From the NCBI RefSeq assembly GCF_042219855.1, contig NZ_JBHJHP010000008.1:124001-188000 (forward strand): a DNA stretch of 64,000 nt, written 5' to 3'. The stretch comes from JBHJHP01 sp042219855 (lineage in GTDB: Bacteria; Bacteroidota; Bacteroidia; Bacteroidales; UBA5342). The position numbers were made by a program, and so were the translations under genes. Shown here piece by piece: positions 1 through 9,202 of the stretch. Under the pieces are notes generated by a model. It was given only the letters and a program-made list of their open reading frames with translations, was not told the origin of the DNA and did no database searches. The number at the start of each line of letters is the position of its first letter. The stretch's first letter is position 1.

Positions 1-2675
1 GGATTCGGACGCATGGATGAATCCCTGAAGTCAGATCCAGGTGCATAAAACCATGAACCAGCAATCTCCACAGAATCGATCCCTTTCCCTATGCATGGAC
101 TGTTATCCGATAACTCAAAAGTTGCCGTATCTAGCAAAGGATCTGTATCCAGGTTATTCTCACCCAGCCATGTGCCTTCCCATGCTTCTTCCTGGCCGGA
201 CTGCCAGCCACCTTTAATGGCATTGTTATATAAATGAAGTTTACCCCGGTTGACATCGGTACACCAACTAGCTCCTGTTGGAAAACAATAATGTATGCTG
301 TCCTGGAATATTTCCCGGCAGGTTTCAGAAATACTATCCCAGAAAATATTATTGATCAGCACTGATATGGCATCATAGTTAAAGATTCCTGAACCATCAG
401 AGGCTATATTTCCTGAAAATGTGTTATTGGCCAGAACAGGATCAGGTGGGTATTTTAGTGCGGTGTATTTATGTTTTGCCATATTCCAGATGGCAACACC
501 ACCTCCTTTATCCTGTGAATAGTTATGTGTGATCAGGTTATTATAAATTCTAAGCTGTGTTGGAGAGACCGGGGTGGGGGCATTCGTACCATATACAACA
601 TATATGCCACCACCCATGCTGGACTGACAATGTAGTTCGTTATGATCAATTACATTGTTATATACCCTGATATCAGCACCATAGGAATATTCCATTTGTA
701 TATATAATCCTCCGGCTACTGCTTTGTATCTTGAGGGGGAAGTAGTTTTATTATATGATACAGTATTGTTAAAAATTCTGACGGTTGAATTTCTGGCAGC
801 GACTAATACAATTGTGCCGGCCGGCATATTGTTGGAAATTACCGAATTGTCTTTAATTGTATTATGACTGATATATAAAGTGTCGTTCTTACTTAATTTA
901 GCACAGATTCCTGATGCAGCACAGTCAAAGTTTTTTAATATATTATTGTGTATAATGTTGGATTCTATCCTGGCCCCGTTATTTTCAATCAGTATACCAC
1001 CTCCTGCGTACAGATTGTTATCATTAATAGAAATTATTGATCCTGCTCCTCCGGTAATGGTAAGGCCGGTTAATACCGCATTGCTGTTGGGTACATTTTT
1101 AATGGTAACCACCGAAGCTTTTGTTGTTTTAGTATACTGACTACCGTCTATAATGGTTTTGGAAATATGAGATGTATCTCCATCCAAAATAAACCGGCTG
1201 GCCACGGTAATGGCTTTGCCATTGTAGTTAATGTTTTCATAGAAAGTTCCTTCGGCCACCAGTACCGTGTCGCCGTTTGTTGCTGCATCAATGGCTGATT
1301 GAATAGTTGCAATTTCTTCAGGAACTTTAATAAGCGTAGGATCATCCGCCCGGGCAAACTCAGATTCAATAGCACCTATATCGGTCCAGTGGTCTGCTGC
1401 ATTTGGTCTTTTTAAATTCAAAAAGTCAAAATCAGGTGCCGGATACCATACATTTTCTACATTAATTGAATAAGCACCAAGTCCAATACAAGGACTTCCC
1501 TCTAATAATTCATAGGTTGCGTAATCAAGCAAAGGATCTGCATCGATATTGCCTTCACCAGTCCAACCTTTCCGGATACAGTTGAACTGGGCTTTAGCAC
1601 TGCTGCCGTTTTCTACTATAATTTCCTTAGCTGATCCTATATTTGACCAGAGGATGTTATTGAAAATGGTTGCATTTGAGCTCATACGCAATGCGATTTG
1701 ATTTCCCCCGGATAATCCTGTGTTATTAACTATGGTATTATTGTATATCATCGCATTGTCTATTTCCCACAAGGTAATACCGCCTTCCAGTTTATTGACA
1801 GCACGGTTTCCGGAAATCACATTATTATATATATGCAAGTGCTTATCCGAATGATTACCTCTGACGAAAATGCCTGCTCCCTCTAGATTTAAGTTGCTTG
1901 CTTTTAGTGTGTTATTCTTTATCAGGTTATTGCGGATGATTACCTCATGAATTACTCCATCAGGTACTTTGTTAAACCAGTAGCCTATCCCTCCTGCAAC
2001 GGACTCAGTACCAGAGGTAATAGAGTTTTCCATTATAGTATTCCCTTCGATCAGGATACTTCCACCACCAATACACATACCTCCTCCCATTGCTCTTTTG
2101 ACACCATTAAAAGTATGCTCTCTGAAAACATTGTTTCTGATAATGAGATGATGATTTTCAACCATTGCAGATAATCCAAAACCCCATGCATGTGTGGATT
2201 TTGTAGGATTTGGCAAATTGTTTTGACGTATGATGTTATTTTCAATTTTACCTCCAGAACCTAAAGTACAAATTCCTCCACCAACAAGAAATAATGTACC
2301 TTCCATTGACACATATGTACCTTTCCCACCCGTAATGGTAAAACCGCATAGTACTGAAGTAGTATCTTCTCCGGATAACATCCTTACCACTGAAGCAGAA
2401 TCAGGATGTGATGGCTGGCTCCCGTCTATAATGGTTTTTGAAATATGTGAGGTATCATCATCCAGTATAAACCGGCTGGCCACGGTAATGGCTTTGCCAT
2501 TGTAGTTGATGTTTTCGTACCAGGTTCCTTCGGCAACAATGACAGTATCGCCGGTTGAGGCAGCATTAATGCCCTGTTGTATGGTGACCTGATCATTCGG
2601 AACCTGAATGATTGTTGCGGTGGTAAGAAATGATAATGTGAAAATACTTACCAGTAGAGTAAAAAGACGTATCAT
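1..2675 (-). CDS. Secreted right-handed parallel beta-helix repeat protein (C-terminus beyond window)
   Basis: The minus frame stays open from the ATG at 2675 to the window edge, giving 891 codons with no stop, so the gene is partial. The N-terminus looks like a signal peptide (MIRLFTLLVSIFTLSFLTTA). What follows is rich in short N/G turns such as NNTI, NNVI and GGGI, typical of pectate-lyase-like parallel beta-helices (NosD/DUF1565 type). It contains two similar modules of about 425 residues, each starting V-P-x-x-x-A/V-T-I-Q and continuing with TIQ..I.AA..GDTV.VAEGT.YENINYNGKAITVASRF. The first ends in an RPNAADHW.DIGAIES stretch, and the window begins just as the second reaches the same RPN. 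This fits a secreted or surface polysaccharide-binding or passenger protein. No catalytic residues were identified and the function is unknown. It is divergent from the regulator at 2906. Confidence 0.85.
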   Translation of the reverse strand, partial: MIRLFTLLVSIFTLSFLTTATIIQVPNDQVTIQQGINAASTGDTVIVAEGTWYENINYNGKAITVASRFILDDDTSHISKTIIDGSQPSHPDSASVVRMLSGEDTTSVLCGFTITGGKGTYVSMEGTLFLVGGGICTLGSGGKIENNIIRQNNLPNPTKSTHAWGFGLSAMVENHHLIIRNNVFREHTFNGVKRAMGGGMCIGGGSILIEGNTIMENSITSGTESVAGGIGYWFNKVPDGVIHEVIIRNNLIKNNTLKASNLNLEGAGIFVRGNHSDKHLHIYNNVISGNRAVNKLEGGITLWEIDNAMIYNNTIVNNTGLSGGNQIALRMSSNATIFNNILWSNIGSAKEIIVENGSSAKAQFNCIRKGWTGEGNIDADPLLDYATYELLEGSPCIGLGAYSINVENVWYPAPDFDFLNLKRPNAADHWTDIGAIESEFARADDPTLIKVPEEIATIQSAIDAATNGDTVLVAEGTFYENINYNGKAITVASRFILDGDTSHISKTIIDGSQYTKTTKASVVTIKNVPNSNAVLTGLTITGGAGSIISINDNNLYAGGGILIENNGARIESNIIHNNILKNFDCAASGICAKLSKNDTLYISHNTIKDNSVISNNMPAGTIVLVAARNSTVRIFNNTVSYNKTTSPSRYKAVAGGLYIQMEYSYGADIRVYNNVIDHNELHCQSSMGGGIYVVYGTNAPTPVSPTQLRIYNNLITHNYSQDKGGGVAIWNMAKHKYTALKYPPDPVLANNTFSGNIASDGSGIFNYDAISVLINNIFWDSISETCREIFQDSIHYCFPTGASWCTDVNRGKLHLYNNAIKGGWQSGQEEAWEGTWLGENNLDTDPLLDTATFELSDNSPCIGKGIDSVEIAGSWFYAPGSDFRDSSMRPN
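1189..1229. repeat. 41-bp direct repeat inside the beta-helix gene (other copy 2467-2507)
   Basis: These 41 bases are identical to 2467-2507, 1278 bp (426 codons) away. Both lie in the same frame and encode the NYNGKAITVASRF stretch at the head of each module. Flanking bases are also similar, for example the ccgtctataatggttt run at 1143 and 2423, so the gene has an internal duplication that is still close at DNA level. Confidence 0.85.
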
Positions 2676-2905
2676 AATGGCGTGTTTTGAGGTTATCGTT
2701 TTAAAACTAAAAAGTACCCATCTGTTAAGAATGGCTGGAGCATATCTTTATACAGCAAGTTATGGACTTTTACTACCAAATTCTTACACTATATTTCCAA
2801 CTTTTTGCAATTATGTTTCATTTCGGATTTACTTCGGATTTTTACAAAAAATACGTAAATTTATGTGTGATAAATTAATGATTTACAGACCCCAAAACCC
2901 ACAAA

Positions 2906-5398
2906 ATGGATTTTAATGCCATTAAATCTTCTGAACTTCAATCCAGAGCAGAACAAGTCATACTGGATAATCTGAATGATGAACAGTTCAGTGTCACAGA
3001 TCTGGCTGCCAGGCTGGATATGAGTTATTCCTCATTGCACCGGAAGTTTAAAAACCACATAGGCGTATCTGTAAGTTGTTTTATCAACAGGATCAAATTA
3101 AATTCAGCCTTGCATTTACTGCAGGATTCGTCGGATAATATCATTGACATCGCCCTCAGTTGCGGGTTTAACAATGTAACGTATTTCGACAAATGTTTCA
3201 GGGATCATTTCGGATATTCCCCCAGGCAGGTAAGGAGAGATGGTATTCCACCGGGCGGATTAAGAACAGTTATAAAAAGAGAAGAGCCGCAATCTGATAG
3301 ATCAAAAGTGAATGCCGACTTACATAATTTGCCCTTATGGAATACCACTTTTATTGGGAGGCAAAAAGAGATTGATGCTGTGTTAGAATTGTTAAGATCC
3401 TATCGCATGGTGTCTCTGGTTGGTTCCGGGGGGTGTGGTAAAACACGTCTGGCCTGTGAAATTGTTAAGTATATTAATGCAGATTATAAAGACGGGATCT
3501 GGTTTGTGGACCTTTCGGCTCTTACTGATGAAAATCTGGTGATAAATGCAATTTCAGGCACTTTAAATATTTCCGAAGTTCCCGGAAAGGATCTTACAGA
3601 TAGTCTTATTCAGAAACTGAAGGGATATAGACTTTTGCTTATTCTAGATAATTGTGAGCATCTGTTGGATACATGTGCCGAGGTGGCTGGAATGTTGATC
3701 CGATCTGTTCCCGGCCTTACCTTGCTCATAACGAGCAGGATAGTATTGCATGTAAAGGGAGAAATGGTATGGCGGATTCCGTCATTGGGTATGGTTGAAT
3801 CAGGTGGTATGGCTGATCTGGCAAAGGCGAAAAAATCTGAAGCAGTGCAGTTGTTTACAGATAGGGCAGTGTTGAGCGATGCCAGATTTTTGGTGGATGG
3901 GAAAAACATTAAAGATGTCGTTAATATTTGCAAACGTGTGGATGGAATTCCTCTGGCTCTTGAACTGGTTGCAAGTCGTGTGAGATATATGGATCCGGCA
4001 GATATTCTGTCACGGTTATCAGGCCGTTTTTTAAAATTATCTACACCAGATCCGGGTATGGTCGCCAGGCATAAAACACTTCATGCCACAATAAATTGGA
4101 GTTTTAATATGCTTAGCAGGGAGGAAAAACTCCTGTTTAAACGGGTGAGCGTTTTTACCGGAACATTTGATCTGAAAGCGGTCGAAGGAGTCTGTAAAGA
4201 TCGCATGTTACCCGGAGACTATATGTCCGATTTAATAGACAGCCTGACAGACCGTTCCATGGTTTATACAAACAGGAATGATGGAGAAGCCATAAGGTAT
4301 GCTGTTCTGGAAACAATACGTCAGTATGCCGATGAATTACTTTCAACGCATGAACGACAACAGATACAAAAAAGACATGCGGCATACTATTTAAAACTGG
4401 CGGACAGATCTTATCGGGAACGTCTGGATGATCAGGCTGAATGGATGGTAAAATTACATCTGGAGCACAACAATATACTGACCGCGTTGAACTGGCTGGA
4501 GAAAAATAATGAAAAGAACTTCATAAAACTGGCTGGTGCGCTCACCTGGTTCTGGATGAGAACCAAGAATATTAACCTTGCAAAAAGGGTGTATGAAAAT
4601 ATAATAAGACAATATCTGGCCTCTAAAGAAGACAGTGCCAGGATATTTGCCAATTATGGTTATTTGCTTGTGCAGATCAGCCCTGACTTTGAAAGAGCGG
4701 TTGACTTTATGAAAAAAGGGAGTGCTTTATGGCATCAGTTAAAAAACAGAAGTGAAGAGGCAATGGCTTATTATAACCTGGCTCTGGCTTATTATGGTTT
4801 TAGAATGGATAAAGAAGGTATTGTCTTTGCCAATAAAGCGTATCGGATTGCACAGGAGGAAAAAAATAATGGAGTGATATTAAATTGTTTAATAGCTGTT
4901 TCTCAGGGGTACGTAAATGTAAAAAAATTTTCGAAAGCCAGGTTATTGGCAAAAGAGCTCCAAGTTGAAGGTGAGAAACTAGGTAACTTATATGTGATAC
5001 TTGCAGGGCATCATCATCTGGGGGATTGCTCATTGATGCAGGAAAAGTATGGTGAAGCTGAGAAGGAGTATGGCAGGGGAATTGAATTGGCATCGCAATA
5101 TGGCGATTTTTTATTACAGTGTACTGATTTATATGGTTTAGCCATGGCTGTTGCCGGACAGGGCCGTTATGAGAAAGCACTGCGCTTATTCGAGGTTGTC
5201 AACAAAGCATCACAAAAGGAGGGAGCTCTGTCGCCTGAAAATTTGCCCATGGTATTCTGGCAGGAACAGGTGCAAAAACATGCAGTTGATACTCGCAAAA
5301 AACTGGGTGAAGAATTTACCCATAAATACGAGGAGGAAGGTCGTAAAATGTCCCTGGATGAAGGGATCACTTATGCCCTGGATTTTGAGAAGGATTAG
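2906..5398 (+). CDS. AraC-type HTH / STAND ATPase / TPR regulator
   Basis: An 830-residue three-part protein. Residues about 10-112 form an AraC/XylS DNA-binding domain with two HTHs (VTDLAARLDMSYSSLHRKFK, then IIDIALSCGFNNVTYFDKCFRD, ending in FGYSPRQVRR). Residues about 150-460 form a STAND-type NTPase: FIGRQKEI entry motif, Walker A GSGGCGKT at 173-180, Walker B LLLILDNCEHL near 243-253, sensor TSR at 276-278, and a VDGIPLALELVASR GLPL-like motif. The rest is helical TPR-like repeats. The ATPase/TPR part resembles the COG3903 predicted-ATPase family, which usually carries a winged-helix or LuxR HTH or a cyclase, not an AraC domain. It is inferred to be an ATP-switched transcription activator. 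The divergent beta-helix gene is the obvious candidate target. It converges with lplA, overlapping by 4 bp. Confidence 0.85.
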   Translation: MDFNAIKSSELQSRAEQVILDNLNDEQFSVTDLAARLDMSYSSLHRKFKNHIGVSVSCFINRIKLNSALHLLQDSSDNIIDIALSCGFNNVTYFDKCFRDHFGYSPRQVRRDGIPPGGLRTVIKREEPQSDRSKVNADLHNLPLWNTTFIGRQKEIDAVLELLRSYRMVSLVGSGGCGKTRLACEIVKYINADYKDGIWFVDLSALTDENLVINAISGTLNISEVPGKDLTDSLIQKLKGYRLLLILDNCEHLLDTCAEVAGMLIRSVPGLTLLITSRIVLHVKGEMVWRIPSLGMVESGGMADLAKAKKSEAVQLFTDRAVLSDARFLVDGKNIKDVVNICKRVDGIPLALELVASRVRYMDPADILSRLSGRFLKLSTPDPGMVARHKTLHATINWSFNMLSREEKLLFKRVSVFTGTFDLKAVEGVCKDRMLPGDYMSDLIDSLTDRSMVYTNRNDGEAIRYAVLETIRQYADELLSTHERQQIQKRHAAYYLKLADRSYRERLDDQAEWMVKLHLEHNNILTALNWLEKNNEKNFIKLAGALTWFWMRTKNINLAKRVYENIIRQYLASKEDSARIFANYGYLLVQISPDFERAVDFMKKGSALWHQLKNRSEEAMAYYNLALAYYGFRMDKEGIVFANKAYRIAQEEKNNGVILNCLIAVSQGYVNVKKFSKARLLAKELQVEGEKLGNLYVILAGHHHLGDCSLMQEKYGEAEKEYGRGIELASQYGDFLLQCTDLYGLAMAVAGQGRYEKALRLFEVVNKASQKEGALSPENLPMVFWQEQVQKHAVDTRKKLGEEFTHKYEEEGRKMSLDEGITYALDFEKD

Positions 5399-6258
5399 AT
5401 TAAAGATAGAAGCAGTTCCTTGAATTTTTTTCCGGAAAACTTTTTTGAAATGTCTTCATCATCTACATGCATTATCTTCCCTTTTTCAACTTCCACGATA
5501 CAATCTCTACCTTCAATTTTCATTTCAGCCTTAAATGGTGGTGAATAATCGAGGTTCCATGAATCGAGGGTGTATTTGTTGTCGCGGAGCTGAATGGCTG
5601 TTTCCAGTTCCTGATCGGTTGGATAATCAATGTAGGCGTCCAGAATGTCTGAGAGATGAACAATGAACTGAGAGAAAAATTCCTCTTCAGAAAGCGGTTG
5701 GCTTAAATGTTCTTTTAGGTTGGTGATATTGCTGCGCACACTGTCAACGCCACGTCCGGATATTTTTAACGGTTGATGCAGACATTCATGCAACAGTTCT
5801 TTATTGGCATTATACAGCAAGGTGCCATGGTGAATGGTTCGGTCCCGGACGACATGACAGGCTGTTCCGGTTACTTTATGATCCTGAATATATAAATCGT
5901 TTCTCTCACCCTGGAGCAGATCAATATTAAAATGCTTAACGGCCTCAATTATCAGATCCAGTAAAGGCTGGTAATTGACTTTAAACTCCTCTCTGCGTGT
6001 GTTGTGCAGACTGATATTCAGGTTCCCCAGGTCATGAAAAACCGTGCCGCCACCGGAAATACGGCGATGATAAGCAATATTTTTATTAATACAGTACGGA
6101 AGGTTTACTTCTTTAAAAATATTCTGATGTTTTCCCACGATGACTGATGCATTGTTCCGGTAAATGAAACAAAGATTGTCTTCGGAATGCTTAAAATAAA
6201 CCTCTTCAAGCGCCAGGTTCACTGCCGCATCGCAAAACGGGGAAACAATTAGTCGCAT
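5395..6258 (-). CDS. lplA: Lipoate-protein ligase A family protein
   Basis: 287 residues of the BPL/LPL catalytic fold. Lipoate ligases activate lipoate with ATP and transfer it to a lysine of E2/GcvH lipoyl domains in the cytoplasm. Diagnostic motifs are RRISGGGTVFHDLGN at residues 65-79 (lipoyl-AMP loop), the KVTGTA segment with the probable catalytic Lys128, and HHGTLLYN after it. At 287 residues it is shorter than the roughly 330-residue E. coli enzyme, so the C-terminal accessory domain is small. The start at 6258 follows a TAnnTTTG element on the minus strand. An octanoyltransferase-like role cannot be excluded from sequence alone. Confidence 0.88.
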   Translation of the reverse strand: MRLIVSPFCDAAVNLALEEVYFKHSEDNLCFIYRNNASVIVGKHQNIFKEVNLPYCINKNIAYHRRISGGGTVFHDLGNLNISLHNTRREEFKVNYQPLLDLIIEAVKHFNIDLLQGERNDLYIQDHKVTGTACHVVRDRTIHHGTLLYNANKELLHECLHQPLKISGRGVDSVRSNITNLKEHLSQPLSEEEFFSQFIVHLSDILDAYIDYPTDQELETAIQLRDNKYTLDSWNLDYSPPFKAEMKIEGRDCIVEVEKGKIMHVDDEDISKKFSGKKFKELLLSLI

Positions 6259-6276
6259 GGAATTTTACAGTTTGTA

Positions 6277-6284
6277 CAAACATA
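6277..6284 (-). promoter_or_regulatory. Candidate -7 element (TATGTTTG) for lplA
   Basis: Reads TATGTTTG on the minus strand, matching Bacteroidota TAnnTTTG, about 18 bp upstream of the lplA ATG. It lies back to back with the plus-strand element at 6301. A TTTGTACAAA palindrome (6271-6280) overlaps it. Confidence 0.5.
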
Positions 6285-6300
6285 CAATTATTATTACTGT

Positions 6301-6308
6301 TATATTTG
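6301..6308 (+). promoter_or_regulatory. Candidate -7 element (TATATTTG) for the prolyl oligopeptidase gene
   Basis: A TAnnTTTG match 21 bp before the ATG at 6330. Transcription would begin near 6315, which makes the TTG at 6306 an impossible start and supports 6330. Confidence 0.55.
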
Positions 6309-6329
6309 TTAAAACACAAATTTAAAGTC

Positions 6330-8438
6330 ATGCAAAAACTCACTTACGTACTCTTAATTCCTTTACTTATGGCTTGTAATGCTCAGCATAAAAAAATTGA
6401 ATATCCCGAAACGAAAAAGGGAGATGTGGTTGATAATTATTTTGGAACGGAGGTAGCCGATCCGTTTCGGTGGCTTGAGGATGACCAGTCCGATGCCACC
6501 AAAGAATGGGTTAAAGCAGAAAATAAGGTAACGAATGACTATCTGAGCCAAATCCCGTTCAGAGATAAAATTTTTAATCGTTTAAAAGAACTTTGGGACT
6601 ATCCTAAAAGTTCGGCTCCTTCAAAACATGGCAGTTTTTACCTGGAATCGCGGAATAACGGGTTGCAGAATCAGAGTGTCCTTTACATCATGGATTCACC
6701 TACGGATTCGGGCAGAATATTAATTGACCCGAATACTTTAAGCGACGATGGAACCGTAGCGCTGGCCGGTACTGAAGTTTCTGATGATTATAAATATATC
6801 GCTTATCTGACTGCTTCAGGCGGTTCGGACTGGAATGAAATTTATGTCAGGGATATAGCAACAGGGAAAGATTTGCCGGATCATATTCAATGGGTTAAAT
6901 TTTCGGGTGTCTCGTGGTATAAAGACGGATTTTTATATTCCAGGTATCCTGAACCTAAAAAAGGGGAGCAGCTAAAGGGGGAAAACAAGGATAGTAAAAT
7001 ATATTATCATAAGCTGGGAACACCTCAGTCACAGGATGTGGTATGGTATGAAGATCCGGAACATCCTGACTGGATGTTTGGTGCCGGCGTTTCTGACGAT
7101 AAGAAAGTCGTTATTATATCGGTAACAGAATCCACAACAGGGAATGCATTGTATGTTATGGATCCAAAAGGAAAAGCTGTAGAGAAGATCATTCCCGGAT
7201 TTGATAACGACTACGTAGTCATCTATGCCGCAGATCAAAAACTTTGGGTTTATACCAACTACCAGGCACCCAGGTATCAGTTGATACAGATTGATCTGAA
7301 AAAACCGCAAAAGAAAAACTGGAAAGTTATTGTGCCTGAAAATGATAATGTGTTGACAGCCGTGAAGTATATTGGAGGTAAACTGATGCTGGAATATATG
7401 GTGGATGCCAAATCTCAGGTAGCTGTGTGCAATACAGATGGAAAAGTGGAGAAGATGCTGGATTTACCGGTGGGTTCCGTAGGTGGTTTTACGGGTGAAC
7501 CGAAAGATACCGAGACCTATTTTACTTTCGCCTCGTTTACTACGCCCTCAACCGTATATAAGTACGATATTGCGAATGATGAGCTGACTAAATTCAGTGA
7601 AGCAAAAATTAAATTTGATTCAGATGATTATGAAACCAAACAGGTGTTTTACACTTCAAAAGACGGCACAAAAATTCCGATGTTTATTACATATAAAAAG
7701 GGGATGAAACCTGACGGTAGCCATCCTACCCTGCTGTACGGATATGGTGGATTTAATGTTAGTCTTACACCTGTGTTTAGTGTGACACGCCTTATATGGC
7801 TTGAAAATAATGGTGTTGTGGCGATACCTAATTTGCGAGGTGGGGGAGAATATGGTGAGAAATGGCATGAAGCAGGTACATTGATGCAAAAGCAGAATGT
7901 ATTTGATGATTTTATATCGGCAGCAGAATACCTGATAAAAGATGGATACACCTCAAAAGAAAAACTGACAATACAGGGTGGTTCCAATGGTGGTCTTTTG
8001 ATAGGAGCCTGTATTAATCAAAGACCTGATCTTTTTGCCGTTGCTTTACCGGCTGTTGGTGTGATGGATATGCTCCGTTACCATAAGTTTACGATTGGAC
8101 GGTTTTGGGCAACAGATTACGGAACAAGTGAAGACAGCAGGGAGATGTTCAATTATCTCTACAGTTACAGTCCGGTTCATACCGTAAAAGAAGGTGCCGA
8201 TTATCCTGCCGTTCTGGTTACTACTGCCGATCACGACGACCGTGTGGTTCCGGCTCATTCCTTTAAGTTTGCTGCAACCTTGCAGGAAAAGGTCTCAGAT
8301 AAGAATCCGGCGCTGATCCGGATTGATACCAAAGCCGGTCACGGAGCCGGGAAACCAACCGATATGGTGATCCAGGAGTATGCAGATCTGTGGTCTTTTG
8401 CTTTTTATAATATGGATGTAAAACCGGTGTATAAATGA
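6330..8438 (+). CDS. Prolyl oligopeptidase family serine peptidase (S9A), lipoprotein
   Basis: A 702-residue S9A enzyme that hydrolyses Pro-containing oligopeptides. The N-terminus is a lipoprotein signal ending in the lipobox LLMAC, so it is predicted to be membrane-anchored outside the cytoplasm. The beta-propeller covers about residues 70-420 and the alpha/beta hydrolase the remainder. The catalytic triad is visible: Ser552 in GGSNGGLL, Asp in ADHDDRVVP near 636, and His671 in AGHGAGKP. The oxyanion-region motif NLRGGGEYGEKWHEAG is also present. ATG at 6330 is preferred over an in-frame TTG at 6306, because it gives a clean signal peptide and the TTG lies in the promoter. The downstream kinase overlaps by 4 bp, so the two are probably cotranscribed. 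Confidence 0.92.
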   Translation: MQKLTYVLLIPLLMACNAQHKKIEYPETKKGDVVDNYFGTEVADPFRWLEDDQSDATKEWVKAENKVTNDYLSQIPFRDKIFNRLKELWDYPKSSAPSKHGSFYLESRNNGLQNQSVLYIMDSPTDSGRILIDPNTLSDDGTVALAGTEVSDDYKYIAYLTASGGSDWNEIYVRDIATGKDLPDHIQWVKFSGVSWYKDGFLYSRYPEPKKGEQLKGENKDSKIYYHKLGTPQSQDVVWYEDPEHPDWMFGAGVSDDKKVVIISVTESTTGNALYVMDPKGKAVEKIIPGFDNDYVVIYAADQKLWVYTNYQAPRYQLIQIDLKKPQKKNWKVIVPENDNVLTAVKYIGGKLMLEYMVDAKSQVAVCNTDGKVEKMLDLPVGSVGGFTGEPKDTETYFTFASFTTPSTVYKYDIANDELTKFSEAKIKFDSDDYETKQVFYTSKDGTKIPMFITYKKGMKPDGSHPTLLYGYGGFNVSLTPVFSVTRLIWLENNGVVAIPNLRGGGEYGEKWHEAGTLMQKQNVFDDFISAAEYLIKDGYTSKEKLTIQGGSNGGLLIGACINQRPDLFAVALPAVGVMDMLRYHKFTIGRFWATDYGTSEDSREMFNYLYSYSPVHTVKEGADYPAVLVTTADHDDRVVPAHSFKFAATLQEKVSDKNPALIRIDTKAGHGAGKPTDMVIQEYADLWSFAFYNMDVKPVYK

Positions 8439-9088
8439 TTTTACCGGATTATCTGGTCATAGAGGGTAATATTGGCGTGGGTAAAACCACCCTTTCCAAC
8501 ATGCTGAAAGAGCGCTTTGGTGGTGAACTGCTTCTTGAACGATTTGCGGAAAATCCCTTTTTACCGTTGTTTTACGAAAATCCCGATCGCTATGCCTTTC
8601 AGCTTGAGTTGTCGTTTATGGCCGATCGCTTCAATCAGATCCGGAATATTGCAGACCGGATCAGGCAAAAGAACAAGCTGACAATAGCGGACTATTATTT
8701 TACCAAATCTTTGATTTTCGCCAGCGTGACGTTAAAAGATGAGGAACTGAAATTATTTGAAAAGCTTTTTGATATTGCCCGTTTTGAGCTGATCCGGCCC
8801 GATCTTTTTGTATATTTGTATTCAAAACCCGATGTATTGCTTGAAAATATTCGTAAAAGAGGTCGCACATATGAGTCAGGGATTTCAAAGGATTACTTGT
8901 CTAGCATTAGCGAAGCGTACAAAAAACATTTGAATAAAGTTGATTTCCCTGTGCTGTACATTGACGTATCGGAATTTGATTTTGTAGATAATAATGAAAA
9001 TTTTACTAAATTAGTAGATCTGATGTTCGGATCAACCTATTGCAACGGAGTAACTATTAAAGAAATAAAAAGTAGTTCAAATGGCTAA
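8435..9088 (+). CDS. Deoxynucleoside kinase (dNK/dGK-dAK family)
   Basis: 217 residues. Phosphorylates a deoxynucleoside with ATP for dNTP salvage. The P-loop GNIGVGKTT lies near residues 11-19. Family features follow: an ERFAENPFLPLFY segment, ELSFMADRFNQI helix, a DYYFTKSLIFA segment in the place of the usual DRS region, and a KRGRTYESGI lid carrying the arginines. It most resembles the deoxyadenosine/deoxyguanosine kinases of Bacteroidota and Firmicutes, but base specificity cannot be read from sequence. The ATGA overlap with the peptidase gene indicates translational coupling. Confidence 0.88.
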   Translation: MILPDYLVIEGNIGVGKTTLSNMLKERFGGELLLERFAENPFLPLFYENPDRYAFQLELSFMADRFNQIRNIADRIRQKNKLTIADYYFTKSLIFASVTLKDEELKLFEKLFDIARFELIRPDLFVYLYSKPDVLLENIRKRGRTYESGISKDYLSSISEAYKKHLNKVDFPVLYIDVSEFDFVDNNENFTKLVDLMFGSTYCNGVTIKEIKSSSNG

Positions 9089-9136
9089 AGTCTGCTAAAA
9101 CAATACGTTTAAATGGGTTTATTTTAAAATATTTTT

Positions 9137-9144
9137 TATTTTTG
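9137..9144 (+). promoter_or_regulatory. Candidate -7 element (TATTTTTG) for the OmpA/TPR lipoprotein
   Basis: TAnnTTTG match 58 bp upstream of the ATG at 9203, in an AT-rich gap following the kinase gene. Confidence 0.5.
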
Positions 9145-9202
9145 TGCGAACTAGCGTTAAAAAATTGCTAATTGATATTGATAACGTAAATAATTAATCA
9201 CA

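Noticed and set aside
1148..1375. 75-residue minus-strand reading frame within the first gene
   Set aside because: It is out of frame with the beta-helix gene, which runs open through the same region with clear coding features and no stop.
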